Of a stretch of 5,091 nt of DNA, positions 1 through 5,091 are shown piece after piece. Source of the DNA: JBBDWJ01 sp040902925 (lineage in GTDB: Bacteria > Acidobacteriota > Terriglobia > Bryobacterales > UBA6623); contig JBBDWJ010000152.1 in NCBI GenBank assembly GCA_040902925.1, positions 1 to 5,091 of the forward strand. The letters run 5' to 3'. The notes beneath the pieces are model-generated. The model saw nothing but the letters and a program-made list of their open reading frames with translations. It was not told the origin of the DNA and ran no database searches. Position numbers and translations under genes: made by a program. The stretch's first letter is position 1, and each line of letters starts with the position of its first letter.

Positions 1-23
1 CGCCCCAAGAGGCCGCAAACGTT

Positions 24-44
24 TGTCCACCTAATTCGTGGACA
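24..44. repeat. 7-bp inverted repeat, possible tip of an insertion sequence
   Basis: TGTCCAC (24-30) and its exact complement GTGGACA (38-44) flank a 7-base spacer. The repeat abuts the kinase stop codon (TAG at 47-45 on the minus strand). Read on the minus strand it starts TGTCCAC, and TG is a common first dinucleotide of IS ends. The kinase seems to stop in mid-domain here, so I infer that an IS end has cut the gene. Alternatively it is a simple hairpin behind a natural stop, although no T-run follows it. The 23 bases to its left are too short to assign an IS family. Confidence 0.5.
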
Positions 45-1612
45 CTACACTAGCGTGGCCGCCATCGTTTCGCGCGCCGCGATCGGGTCGTTGCGGGAGA
101 TGTCGACACGCCTGGTCGCCACGTCGCGGGCGGCGTCGGCGTTCCACACGCCAAGCTCAGCGCGGAGCTGTTCGCCGTCGCGAACCAGCCTGGTGTGAGC
201 AACCAGGTTGGCGCCCAGCATCGACGCCGCTTTGGCCGGGTCGCTCTCCCCCAGATCGAGCGACTCCGATGCGGGGATAACGGCGAAGCTTCCGCCCGCG
301 GCGTCCAGTTCACCGACTCGCTCGATCACCGTCGCGGCCAGGCCGTCGGCATACTCTCGCGTGAACACGCCGTCCCCTAGTTCGAACGGCAATACTGCGA
401 GGCGCATTTCTGGCGGGAGCGGCGCCGTCCATGGGAACTCCAGCCAGGAAACCAAAGGTTGCACCAGTGACGGTTGCCACGCTACAAGCGCCGGGATCAG
501 GAGTGCGGCGGTGGCCGCCACGGCGGCGAAGGCGCGGAAAAGGAATCGCGTCCGGCGTCGTAGCAAGATCGTCCCGTCGAGCAAGCCGATGACCTCAGCA
601 GCGCCGGCCGGGCGTTCGTCTGGATCGAGAGCCAGGCACCGCTCGACAGCGGCAGCCCAGCGGCCTCCGGCTTGCTTACGCAATTCGGAAACGACGGCCG
701 TTGTGCGGGACTCCCGCTCGGTAAGCGCCTCCGGTGCACTGCGCGCCGCGAACGCGCGCTGCCCACTGGCAAGTTCGTACAGCACCGCGCCAAAGGAATA
801 CATGTCAGCGGCGGCGCTGGGCTTTTCCCGCGCAACAGCTCCGGGGCCATGTATTGTGGCGTGCCGATGGGGCGGGTCTCGCCCGTGAGCGTGGCTGTTT
901 CGGCGCCGGCGCTGCGCGCGATACCGAAGTCTGTGATGACGGGCGTCGGGGCACGTCCTTTAGCTTCGACGACGATCACGTTCGACGGCTTGAGGTCGAG
1001 ATGCAACACGCCTTCACGGTGGGCAGCATCGAGGCCCTCCGCGAGAGCGCGCGCCATGGCCATCGCCTCGTCGAGATTGAGCCGGGCCGTCTCGAGCCGG
1101 CAGGCGAGCGTCTCGCCTTCGAGCAGTTTCATCGAAACGAGGTCGACGCGCCCGTCCGCCGTCTCGTGGCTGGCATGGTCGTAGATGCGGCAGACGTTGG
1201 GGTGCGACACGGCGCGAGCGAGGCGGATCTCGCGCAGGAAACGGCTTCTCGCTCCAGCTTCGGCCAACCACTCCGCGCTGATGGTCTTGAGCGCTACCCG
1301 TTCATTGAGAGTAGAGTCGTGCGCTTCGTAGACTTCGCCCATCCCGCCGCGCCCAATCAGCCGAACGATCTCAAACCGGCCAGCGACGGATGCGCCAGGT
1401 TCGAACATGTCACCACTGATCGGGATACCGGCGGCCGCGGGCAGGTCCAGAGGCCCGCTGTTGTTGAATTCAGCAAGCAGAGCTTCGACTTCGCGGCGCA
1501 ATTCGGCCTCGTTACCGCAGGCGCTCGCAAGCAAGGCCTCGCGCTCGGCCTCCGTCGACTCGCAGGCTTCGAGGAAGATGTCCCTAGCCCGGTGCTGCAG
1601 CTTGTGATCCAC
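45..1612 (-). pseudogene. Membrane Ser/Thr protein kinase (Hanks type, PknB-like) with TolB-like C-terminal domain; frameshifted and probably truncated
   Basis: The gene starts at GTG 1612-1610, behind GAGG seven bases upstream, and would give about 522 residues if repaired. The N-terminal 75 residues are the acidic helical leader usual for acidobacterial kinases next to ECF sigma genes. The kinase domain follows: Gly-rich loop GRGGMG (87-92), ATP-binding Lys109, helix-C Glu128, catalytic loop HLDLKPSN (204-211, Asp206), DFG (228-230) and APE (256-258). After Gly262 the frame breaks. One extra base in the G run (plus-strand CCC 827-829) restores GEKPSAAADMYSFG, the expected continuation. A transmembrane helix follows at about 542-477, then a TolB-like stretch with RLAVLPF. 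In this family TPR-type repeats usually come next, but the frame stops at 45. HLD replaces the usual HRD. The role would be phosphorylation signalling across the inner membrane, with the coupled sigma factor as likely partner (inferred). Confidence 0.87.
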
Positions 1613-2184
1613 CGCCTTGCCTCAGCTCCCTATGTAGGAACGCTCGACCGTATTGCCAGCGCCGCCGGACGGTGCGTTCGCCGAGCTCGAGCTCCTGAGC
1701 CACTTCCTTCTCGGACATGCCCAAGTAATGGCGAAGCATTGCTACACGGTGTGCAACGTCGTCGACATCTTGCAGCTTGTCCATCGCGTTAGCGACGGCG
1801 ATAAGCTCATCTAAATCGAGCGCGGTTGTGTCGGCCACTGGTTTTGACTCGATCGAAACACGCTCAAAGTCCCGCCCGCGCTTGGCTGCCTTAGCTTTCT
1901 TGGCATAGTCAATTAAGACATTCCGCATCGCTTTCGCGGCAACCGCAAAGAAATGGACACGGTTTTCAAACTTGGGTCTCGACTCACCGAATAGCCGCAA
2001 AAGGCTTCGTGAACAACCGCAGTTGTTGAAGCGTATGTTCCTGGCGCTCTTTGCGCATATAGGAAGCGGCTATGCGTTTGAGTTGCGGATAAAGGATTTC
2101 AAGCAGTTCGCCTTCCGCCCCTCGGTCCCGGTCGGCGACGCGCCTAAGAAGTGATGTAATCTGACCCGACTTATCGAAAGGCAC
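1584..2184 (-). pseudogene. ECF-type RNA polymerase sigma factor (Sigma70_ECF / TIGR02999-like), two frameshifts
   Basis: Translation starts at GTG 2184-2182, with an in-frame TAG just upstream. The first part (to about 2026) has the region 2 helices ending YMRKERQEHTLQ. The C-terminal part (from about 2000) begins RLFGES, continues through FFAVAAKAMRNVLIDYA, and ends with the region 4 helix-turn-helix (MSEKEVAQELELGERTVRRRW). Between them the frame changes twice. One added base in the AA run at 2026-2028 and one in the four-A run at 1999-2002 give HTLQTTAVVHEAFLRLFGE, which matches the family's HTLQ-TALVHEAYLRL motif. Repaired length is 200 residues, near the family's usual size. It would direct RNA polymerase to a stress or signal regulon. 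Its end overlaps the kinase start by 29 bp, so the two were translated together. The family call is firm; whether the breaks are real or sequencing errors is open. Confidence 0.87.
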
Positions 2185-2466
2185 AAGTGCCTAGAATCAT
2201 ACCACCGCCAGACAAAGTCTCCGAGGTTCCGAGCCAAAAACGTCGGGGAAATTTTTAGGTTTGTAGGGCAACGGGCAGAGAACCGGTTGGGATGAGTCCT
2301 ATTAGGCCATGTTTTGCGATAAGGGGGGAAAGGACGCGGCAAAGACGGATACGGCTGGCCTAGCGTGATGAGCAAATACTATGCACCAATGTGCCCTGCC
2401 TTGGCGTCTGAAACACCCCGGCCCATTGGGGGATGGTCCAGGTTGAGATGGGATGCGTCAGGCCGG
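2185..2466. other. Intergenic region between oxidoreductase and sigma gene, no gene seen
   Basis: Both flanking genes read leftwards, so this stretch holds the 3' flank of the oxidoreductase and the upstream region of the sigma gene. I see no coding region with a plausible start, RNA gene or T-tailed terminator. It contains a G run at 2323-2328, the palindrome AACCGGTT at 2281-2288, and a widely spaced 7-bp inverted repeat TAGGCCA/TGGCCTA (2303-2309, 2356-2362), none with an evident role. Confidence 0.5.
2196..2201 (-). promoter_or_regulatory. Possible -10 box of the sigma-kinase operon
   Basis: TATGAT on the minus strand lies 11 bases before the GTG start of the sigma gene. No good -35 hexamer is found 16-18 bases further up. 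If used, the transcript would be nearly leaderless. This is a weak call by eye. Confidence 0.25.
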
Positions 2467-3837
2467 CTACACCTCTTTGGGCAGCACGTAAGGCGCGCGG
2501 TACTCGCGCGTGAGGTACTGGTTGGCCTCGTCGTCGTTGACGAACCGCTCCGTCTTGGGATCAAAAACCAACTGCCGCCCCAGGCGATAGGAAATATTCG
2601 CCTGATGCGCCAGCGCCGCCGACAGGTGGCCCTCCTGAACGTCGCAGTATTGATCCTCGACCTTGCGCGACCGCACGCACGCAACGAAATTCTCGAAGTG
2701 GTTGACCACCGGCTCCTCAACAATTGCGGGGCCCGGTTTGTACTCCACCTGCGGGAAGCTGGCGCGATTCACCCGCTCATCGACGCCGGCCTCGGTGACG
2801 TCAGGACGGCCCGAGCGAGCCGAAAACTCCCCAATCGCCGTCTCCCAGCCATCGTCCGTGGACTGCAGATAGCCTTTGTCGGTGAAGTAGATCAGTCCGG
2901 CGCCCGTCTTCGGCGAATAGACGTTCGTAAGTTCCATGTCCAGCAACGTACCGTCCGCGTATTCGAACGTCGCGTTCTGCACGTTGGGCGTCTGCTGATC
3001 GGAATCCCACACATGGACGCCGCCCCAACTATGAATTTTTACCGGGTGAACCTTCTTGCCCAAACCCCAACGAGCCAAGTCAAGGCTGTGAACCGCCGAG
3101 TTGCCGACGTCAGTGGTTGAGGTATCCCAGAAAAAATGCCAGCCGTAGTGGAAGCGGTTGACGTTGAAAGGCTGATACTTGGTCGGCCCCAGGTAGAGAT
3201 CCCAGTTGACCCCCTCGGGAATCGAAGCTTCCTGCTTGTGTCCGATACTGCCGCGCGGCTTAACGATGTTGATCTTGGAGCGATAGACCTTGCCAAGCTG
3301 CCCGTCGTTGAGCAGGCGCATCGCGGCCCGCGTATTCCCTTCGCTCCGGCTTTGCAGCCCCGCCTGCACGATGCGCTTGTATTTGCGCGCCGCTTCGACC
3401 ATCTTGCCGCCTTCTTCGATGGTGAACGAGACCGGCTTTTCGACGTAGACGTCCTTGCCCGCCTGGCAGGCCCAGATCGTCATCAGCGCGTGCCAGTAGT
3501 CAGGCGTCGCGATCGAGACGGCGTCGAGGTCTTTGCGCTCGAGCAGCTTGCGGATGTCGACCTCGGTGTCGGGCCGGTGGCCGGACTTTTCCTCGACTTC
3601 TTTGACAGCAGCGGGAAACAGGCGCTCATCGACGTCGCATAGCGCCACGATGCGGGCGTTCTTCATTTCGGAGAAAGCTTCGATGTGCGCCCGGCCGCGG
3701 CCGTGAAAACCGACCACGGCGACATTGACGCGCTCGTTAGGGCTGTCCTGTGCCCGGCCGATCTGCATCGCCGGAGCAGCGAAAGTGGCCGCCAAAGCCG
3801 CCTTTTTTACAAATTCCCGCCGAGTCGTGGATCCCAT
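2467..3837 (-). CDS. Gfo/Idh/MocA-family NAD(P)-dependent oxidoreductase with Tat signal peptide
   Basis: This is an intact 456-residue protein. I choose ATG 3837-3835: AGGAG lies nine bases upstream, whereas the in-frame TTG two codons earlier would be only three bases from it. Residues 4-12 (TTRREFVKK) are a twin-arginine motif, followed by an Ala-rich hydrophobic stretch with likely cleavage near residue 29-30. The Rossmann fold begins at VNVAVVGFHGRGR (37-49). The family's YVEKPV motif, with the catalytic or cofactor-contacting Lys134, is at 131-136. The second half carries WDLYLGP (212-218) and DVGNSAVHSLDLARW (243-257), as in planctomycete and acidobacterial members. Such enzymes oxidise or reduce sugars and sugar-like compounds with a nucleotide cofactor. 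The Tat signal implies export to the periplasm already folded around its cofactor. The substrate cannot be told from sequence. No operon partner is visible. Confidence 0.93.
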   Translation of the reverse strand: MGSTTRREFVKKAALAATFAAPAMQIGRAQDSPNERVNVAVVGFHGRGRAHIEAFSEMKNARIVALCDVDERLFPAAVKEVEEKSGHRPDTEVDIRKLLERKDLDAVSIATPDYWHALMTIWACQAGKDVYVEKPVSFTIEEGGKMVEAARKYKRIVQAGLQSRSEGNTRAAMRLLNDGQLGKVYRSKINIVKPRGSIGHKQEASIPEGVNWDLYLGPTKYQPFNVNRFHYGWHFFWDTSTTDVGNSAVHSLDLARWGLGKKVHPVKIHSWGGVHVWDSDQQTPNVQNATFEYADGTLLDMELTNVYSPKTGAGLIYFTDKGYLQSTDDGWETAIGEFSARSGRPDVTEAGVDERVNRASFPQVEYKPGPAIVEEPVVNHFENFVACVRSRKVEDQYCDVQEGHLSAALAHQANISYRLGRQLVFDPKTERFVNDDEANQYLTREYRAPYVLPKEV

Positions 3838-3846
3838 GAGCAAAAA

Positions 3847-3851
3847 CTCCT
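3847..3851 (-). promoter_or_regulatory. Ribosome binding site of the oxidoreductase
   Basis: AGGAG on the minus strand is nine bases from ATG 3837 and only three from an in-frame TTG at 3843. It therefore supports the ATG start and a 456-residue product. Confidence 0.7.
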
Positions 3852-3957
3852 GTTCTTGCCGGTCACTCTACCAGATTCAGGCCGAAGCGGCGATAAGTGA
3901 ATACTCGTACCGTGCGTATACGGATTGCCCGCACGCCAACAGGCAACGCGAAACGCT

Positions 3958-3963
3958 TACAAT
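3958..3963 (+). promoter_or_regulatory. -10 box of the tRNA-Arg promoter
   Basis: TACAAT ends eight bases before the first base of the tRNA, the normal distance for a tRNA promoter with a very short leader. No clear -35 is seen. An inverted repeat TTGCC/GGCAA (3925-3929, 3942-3946) lies just upstream. Because the tRNA body is cut and no T-tailed terminator follows, transcription from here could continue into the integrase gene at 4082 (inference). Confidence 0.5.
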
Positions 3964-3971
3964 AAGTCCAC

Positions 3972-4014
3972 GGGCGTGTAGCTCAGTTGGATAGAGCGTC
4001 TGGCTTCGAACCAG
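3972..4014 (+). tRNA. 5' half of tRNA-Arg(UCG), interrupted in the anticodon stem
   Basis: All parts of a tRNA 5' half are present in order. They are acceptor strand GGGCGTG (3972-3978), TA, D stem GCTC/GAGC (3981-3984, 3994-3997) around AGTTGGATA, G26, anticodon stem TCTGG (3999-4003), loop CTTCGAA (4004-4010, anticodon TCG at 4006-4008) and the first four bases of the 3' anticodon strand, CCAG (4011-4014). Base 4015 is C where A is needed to pair with T3999. No variable loop, T arm (GGTTCGAATCC type) or acceptor 3' strand with CCA follows. The anticodon UCG reads CGA, and perhaps other CGN codons. As it stands it cannot make a normal tRNA. Loss could be tolerated if a tRNA-Arg(ICG) reads CGA. 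Confidence 0.87.
4002..4014 (+). other. Putative attachment-site core in the anticodon stem-loop
   Basis: The break in the tRNA falls at the end of GGCTTCGAACCAG. This segment is nearly symmetric: GG and CC arms around TTCGAA, the type of short inverted site that tyrosine recombinases use. Many phage integrases cross over in an anticodon loop. The integrase gene starts 68 bases away. The exact crossover cannot be fixed from one end, since shared bases between element and tRNA hide it. Confidence 0.5.
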
Positions 4015-4081
4015 CAACACCACGCCGCCGCACAACGCGCCGTTTCGATTCAACAGCTTAGACAGCACTGAGGTTAAAACA
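4015..4081 (+). other. Integrase leader between tRNA break and integrase start
   Basis: These 67 bases join the broken tRNA to the integrase. They contain CACGCC (4021-4026), which could pair with six of the seven acceptor-strand bases of the tRNA half. They also hold the ribosome binding site GAGG (4070-4073), eight bases before GTG 4082. No convincing promoter or terminator is seen here. Integrase arm-binding sites would be expected in this stretch, but I cannot identify them. Confidence 0.45.
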
Positions 4082-4948
4082 GTGCATCTGGTTAGGCTGT
4101 TCGAGACGTTCACGCGGGAGCGCCAATTCCTTCACAACGTCACTCCGAAAACGCTGCGATGGTACGAATGTTCGTGGACTGCGTTCGGCAAGCATCTGCC
4201 AGCCGATCTCGACGCAGGCGAGCTAACCAACGCCCATTTAAAGACTGCAACGATTGCGTTAGCATCGAACGGTCTGAGCGCTATCAGCGTCAACACGTAC
4301 ACGTGCTGTATCAATGCCTTTCTACGTTGGCTTGCTGACGACGGACACACACCGAAGCGTCTGCGAATCGCTCGACTCAAAGAGCCCGCGCTCCGGCCTG
4401 TAACCCTGAAGGCTCAGCACGTGCGATCCGTGCTGAAGTGGCAGCCGAAGGCGCGCGAGTATAAGCGCCTGCAAGTCCTGATGCTGCTGCTGCTCGATTG
4501 CGGCCTACGAATCAGCGAAGCATTGACGCTAGAACGCTCCGGCGTGGACTTCGAGCAATCGACAGTTAGCGTGATGGGCAAAGGTCGAAAGGCGAGAACG
4601 GTCCCGATCAGTAACGCAATGCGAAAACGGCTTTGGGTTTGGCTGAAGTCGCACGAACACGCAACGGTGTTTCCGAACCGTGAAGGCGGGCCGCTCACGG
4701 AACGCTACGTGCATCATGCGATGCAGCGCGCAAGGGATTCGATCGGCATTGCGAAGGGGCAGCGATTCTTTCCGCATGGCCTTCGGCATACGTTCGCGGT
4801 GAGCTATCTACGGGCCGGTGGAGACGTGTTCCGATTGCAAAGGATCTTGGGGCATTCAACGTTGGAAATGACGCGCCGGTACGTTCACTTGCAAACGGCA
4901 GACTTGACAGCGGTCCATGACAGGTTTAGCCCGTTGACGCAACGCTAG
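4082..4948 (+). CDS. Tyrosine recombinase / site-specific integrase (XerC/D-like)
   Basis: This is a complete 288-residue phage-integrase-family recombinase starting at GTG, with GAGG eight bases upstream. An N-terminal SAM-like DNA-binding domain (about 1-100) is followed by the catalytic domain. The full active site is visible: Arg143 in CGLRISEAL, Lys167 in MGKGRKARTVPI, His232 and Arg235 in HGLRH, His258 in LGHS, and the nucleophile Tyr267 in RRYVHL. Length and the lack of a long N-terminal arm-binding domain resemble XerC/D and integrases of small elements more than lambda Int. It should cut and join DNA at the element's attachment sites through a 3'-phosphotyrosine intermediate. It reads away from the tRNA junction, so it is probably the enzyme that inserted this DNA. 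No excisionase is recognised nearby. A role as housekeeping Xer is unlikely given its position. Confidence 0.93.
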   Translation: MHLVRLFETFTRERQFLHNVTPKTLRWYECSWTAFGKHLPADLDAGELTNAHLKTATIALASNGLSAISVNTYTCCINAFLRWLADDGHTPKRLRIARLKEPALRPVTLKAQHVRSVLKWQPKAREYKRLQVLMLLLLDCGLRISEALTLERSGVDFEQSTVSVMGKGRKARTVPISNAMRKRLWVWLKSHEHATVFPNREGGPLTERYVHHAMQRARDSIGIAKGQRFFPHGLRHTFAVSYLRAGGDVFRLQRILGHSTLEMTRRYVHLQTADLTAVHDRFSPLTQR

Positions 4949-4990
4949 AAAAAAAAGGCTCCCAAGGTCCATGCGCGGAACCTGAGAGCC
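4949..4990. terminator. Terminator-like hairpin behind the integrase, strongest on the minus strand
   Basis: A run of eight A (4949-4956) directly follows the integrase stop. It is followed by an imperfect stem of 14 positions with 11 pairs (4957-4970 with 4977-4990, GGCTC/GAGCC at the base) and a six-base loop. Read on the minus strand this is a stem followed by eight T, a classical intrinsic terminator for a gene coming from the right. On the plus strand only CTTT follows, so termination of the integrase message would be weaker. Confidence 0.65.
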
Positions 4991-5003
4991 CTTTCGCGTT
5001 GAA

Positions 5004-5022
5004 CGGCTGACGGAAACAGCCG
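5004..5022. repeat. Perfect 6-bp hairpin
   Basis: CGGCTG (5004-5009) and CAGCCG (5017-5022) flank the loop ACGGAAA. There is no T-run on either side, so it is not an obvious terminator. It is one of four inverted repeats lying in series after the integrase. Confidence 0.5.
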
Positions 5023-5038
5023 GTCAAAAGTAGAAGGT

Positions 5039-5070
5039 GGGGCGCCCGCCATGCGAGAAACGAACGCCCC
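5039..5070. repeat. 6-bp inverted repeat around a possible start codon
   Basis: GGGGCG (5039-5044) and CGCCCC (5065-5070, followed by TTT) enclose 20 bases that contain ATG 5051. It could be a weak plus-strand terminator or could mask the start region of the short frame beginning at 5051. Neither can be decided from the sequence. Confidence 0.4.
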
Positions 5071-5091
5071 TTTGGCCGCTGGAGAACGGCC
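5051..5091 (+). CDS. Possible start of an unknown gene, cut by the window end
   Basis: ATG 5051 opens a frame of 13 full codons, beginning MRETNAPLAAGERP if the incomplete last codon is counted (CC at the window end always gives Pro). It is still open at the window end. GGTGGGG at 5036-5042 could serve as a poor ribosome binding site eight bases away. The start lies inside an inverted repeat. No family can be recognised from so few residues. The opposite strand is also open across this stretch, so this may be chance. As the next plus-strand frame after the integrase it would be the first cargo gene of the element. Confidence 0.25.
   Translation, partial: MRETNAPLAAGER
5074..5091. repeat. 5-bp inverted repeat at the window edge
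   Basis: GGCCG (5074-5078) and CGGCC (5087-5091) flank eight bases. It is short and GC-rich, so chance is possible. It may continue past the window, which would lengthen the arms or show it to be unrelated. Confidence 0.3.

Larger units (their letters stand above)
4011..5091 (+). mobile_element. Left end of a putative integrative element inserted in tRNA-Arg
   Basis: Left of about 4014 the DNA is a chromosomal tRNA. Right of it lies a complete tyrosine recombinase gene next to the junction, then a set of hairpins. By eye the integrase segment is richer in A+T than the kinase region, which fits foreign origin. The element's right end, any cargo and the missing tRNA half are outside the window, so size and type (phage, plasmid-like or small integrase-only element) are unknown. 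Confidence 0.6.

Noticed and set aside
821..830. Programmed -1 frameshift in the kinase
   Set aside because: A -1 slip on GGG AAA would leave poor codon-anticodon pairing, since AAA would have to move onto GAA. It is not a usable slippery site, and the neighbouring sigma gene has the same kind of loss.
208..1792. Long plus-strand open frames opposite the kinase (208-888 and 734-1792)
   Set aside because: They are shadows of a GC-rich minus-strand gene, with Arg/Ser/Ala-rich or unpatterned products and no domain motifs. The minus strand shows clear kinase motifs.
2303..2362. TAGGCCA/TGGCCTA inverted repeat as a terminator or IS
   Set aside because: The 7-base arms are 46 bases apart, there is no T-run, and there is no gene between them. 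Chance is likely.
2365..3642. Plus-strand open frames opposite the oxidoreductase
   Set aside because: The minus strand gives a continuous recognisable enzyme. The plus-strand products show no family motifs and no ribosome binding sites were evident.
4004..4081. A group I intron in the tRNA-Arg anticodon loop
   Set aside because: Bacterial tRNA-Arg introns do occur, but here exon sequence runs through the whole loop into the 3' stem, no 3' exon follows, and the adjacent gene is a tyrosine recombinase, not a homing endonuclease.
4944..5091. Minus-strand frame open from the window end to the integrase stop, ending in Phe-Phe-Phe
   Set aside because: It is a translation of the terminator hairpin and T-run, with no recognisable motif. 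It probably arises by chance.
1..5091. CRISPR array, tandem repeats or rRNA
   Set aside because: No regularly spaced direct repeats and no rRNA-like conserved segments were seen on either strand.

Overview
The window looks like chromosomal DNA of a GC-rich, environmental Gram-negative bacterium, most likely an acidobacterium of the Solibacter/Bryobacter type. This rests on two things: a sigma factor of the TIGR02999/ECF type translationally coupled to a Hanks-type Ser/Thr kinase, and a Tat-exported Gfo/Idh/MocA oxidoreductase. Both are typical of Acidobacteria and Planctomycetes. The assignment is inference from gene style; there is no rRNA or marker gene in the window.

Left part (1-2184, minus strand): a two-gene signalling operon, sigma factor then kinase, with 29 bp of overlap. 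As given, both genes are broken. The sigma gene needs two added bases (near 2026-2028 and 1999-2002) and the kinase one (near 827-829) to restore family-typical reading frames. All three sites are short homopolymers. The kinase keeps its catalytic domain, one transmembrane segment and the start of a TolB-like periplasmic domain. It then stops at 45, directly against a 7-bp inverted repeat (24-44) that looks like the tip of an insertion sequence.

Middle part (2467-3837, minus strand): one intact Gfo/Idh/MocA-family oxidoreductase with a twin-arginine signal peptide, flanked by intergenic DNA on both sides.

Right part (3958-5091, plus strand): the most interesting region. A tRNA promoter -10 box and the 5' half of a tRNA-Arg with anticodon UCG run up to the 3' side of the anticodon stem and then stop being tRNA. 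The rest of the tRNA is not in the window. Sixty-eight bases after the break begins a complete tyrosine recombinase with all catalytic residues. After it come a terminator-like hairpin and three more inverted repeats within 135 bp, up to the window edge. The simplest reading is the left end of an integrative element that recombined in the anticodon stem-loop of tRNA-Arg(UCG). Unlike most tRNA-targeting islands, it did not rebuild the tRNA. It may have placed its integrase gene under the tRNA promoter. The other end of the element, which should carry the missing tRNA half, lies beyond 5091.
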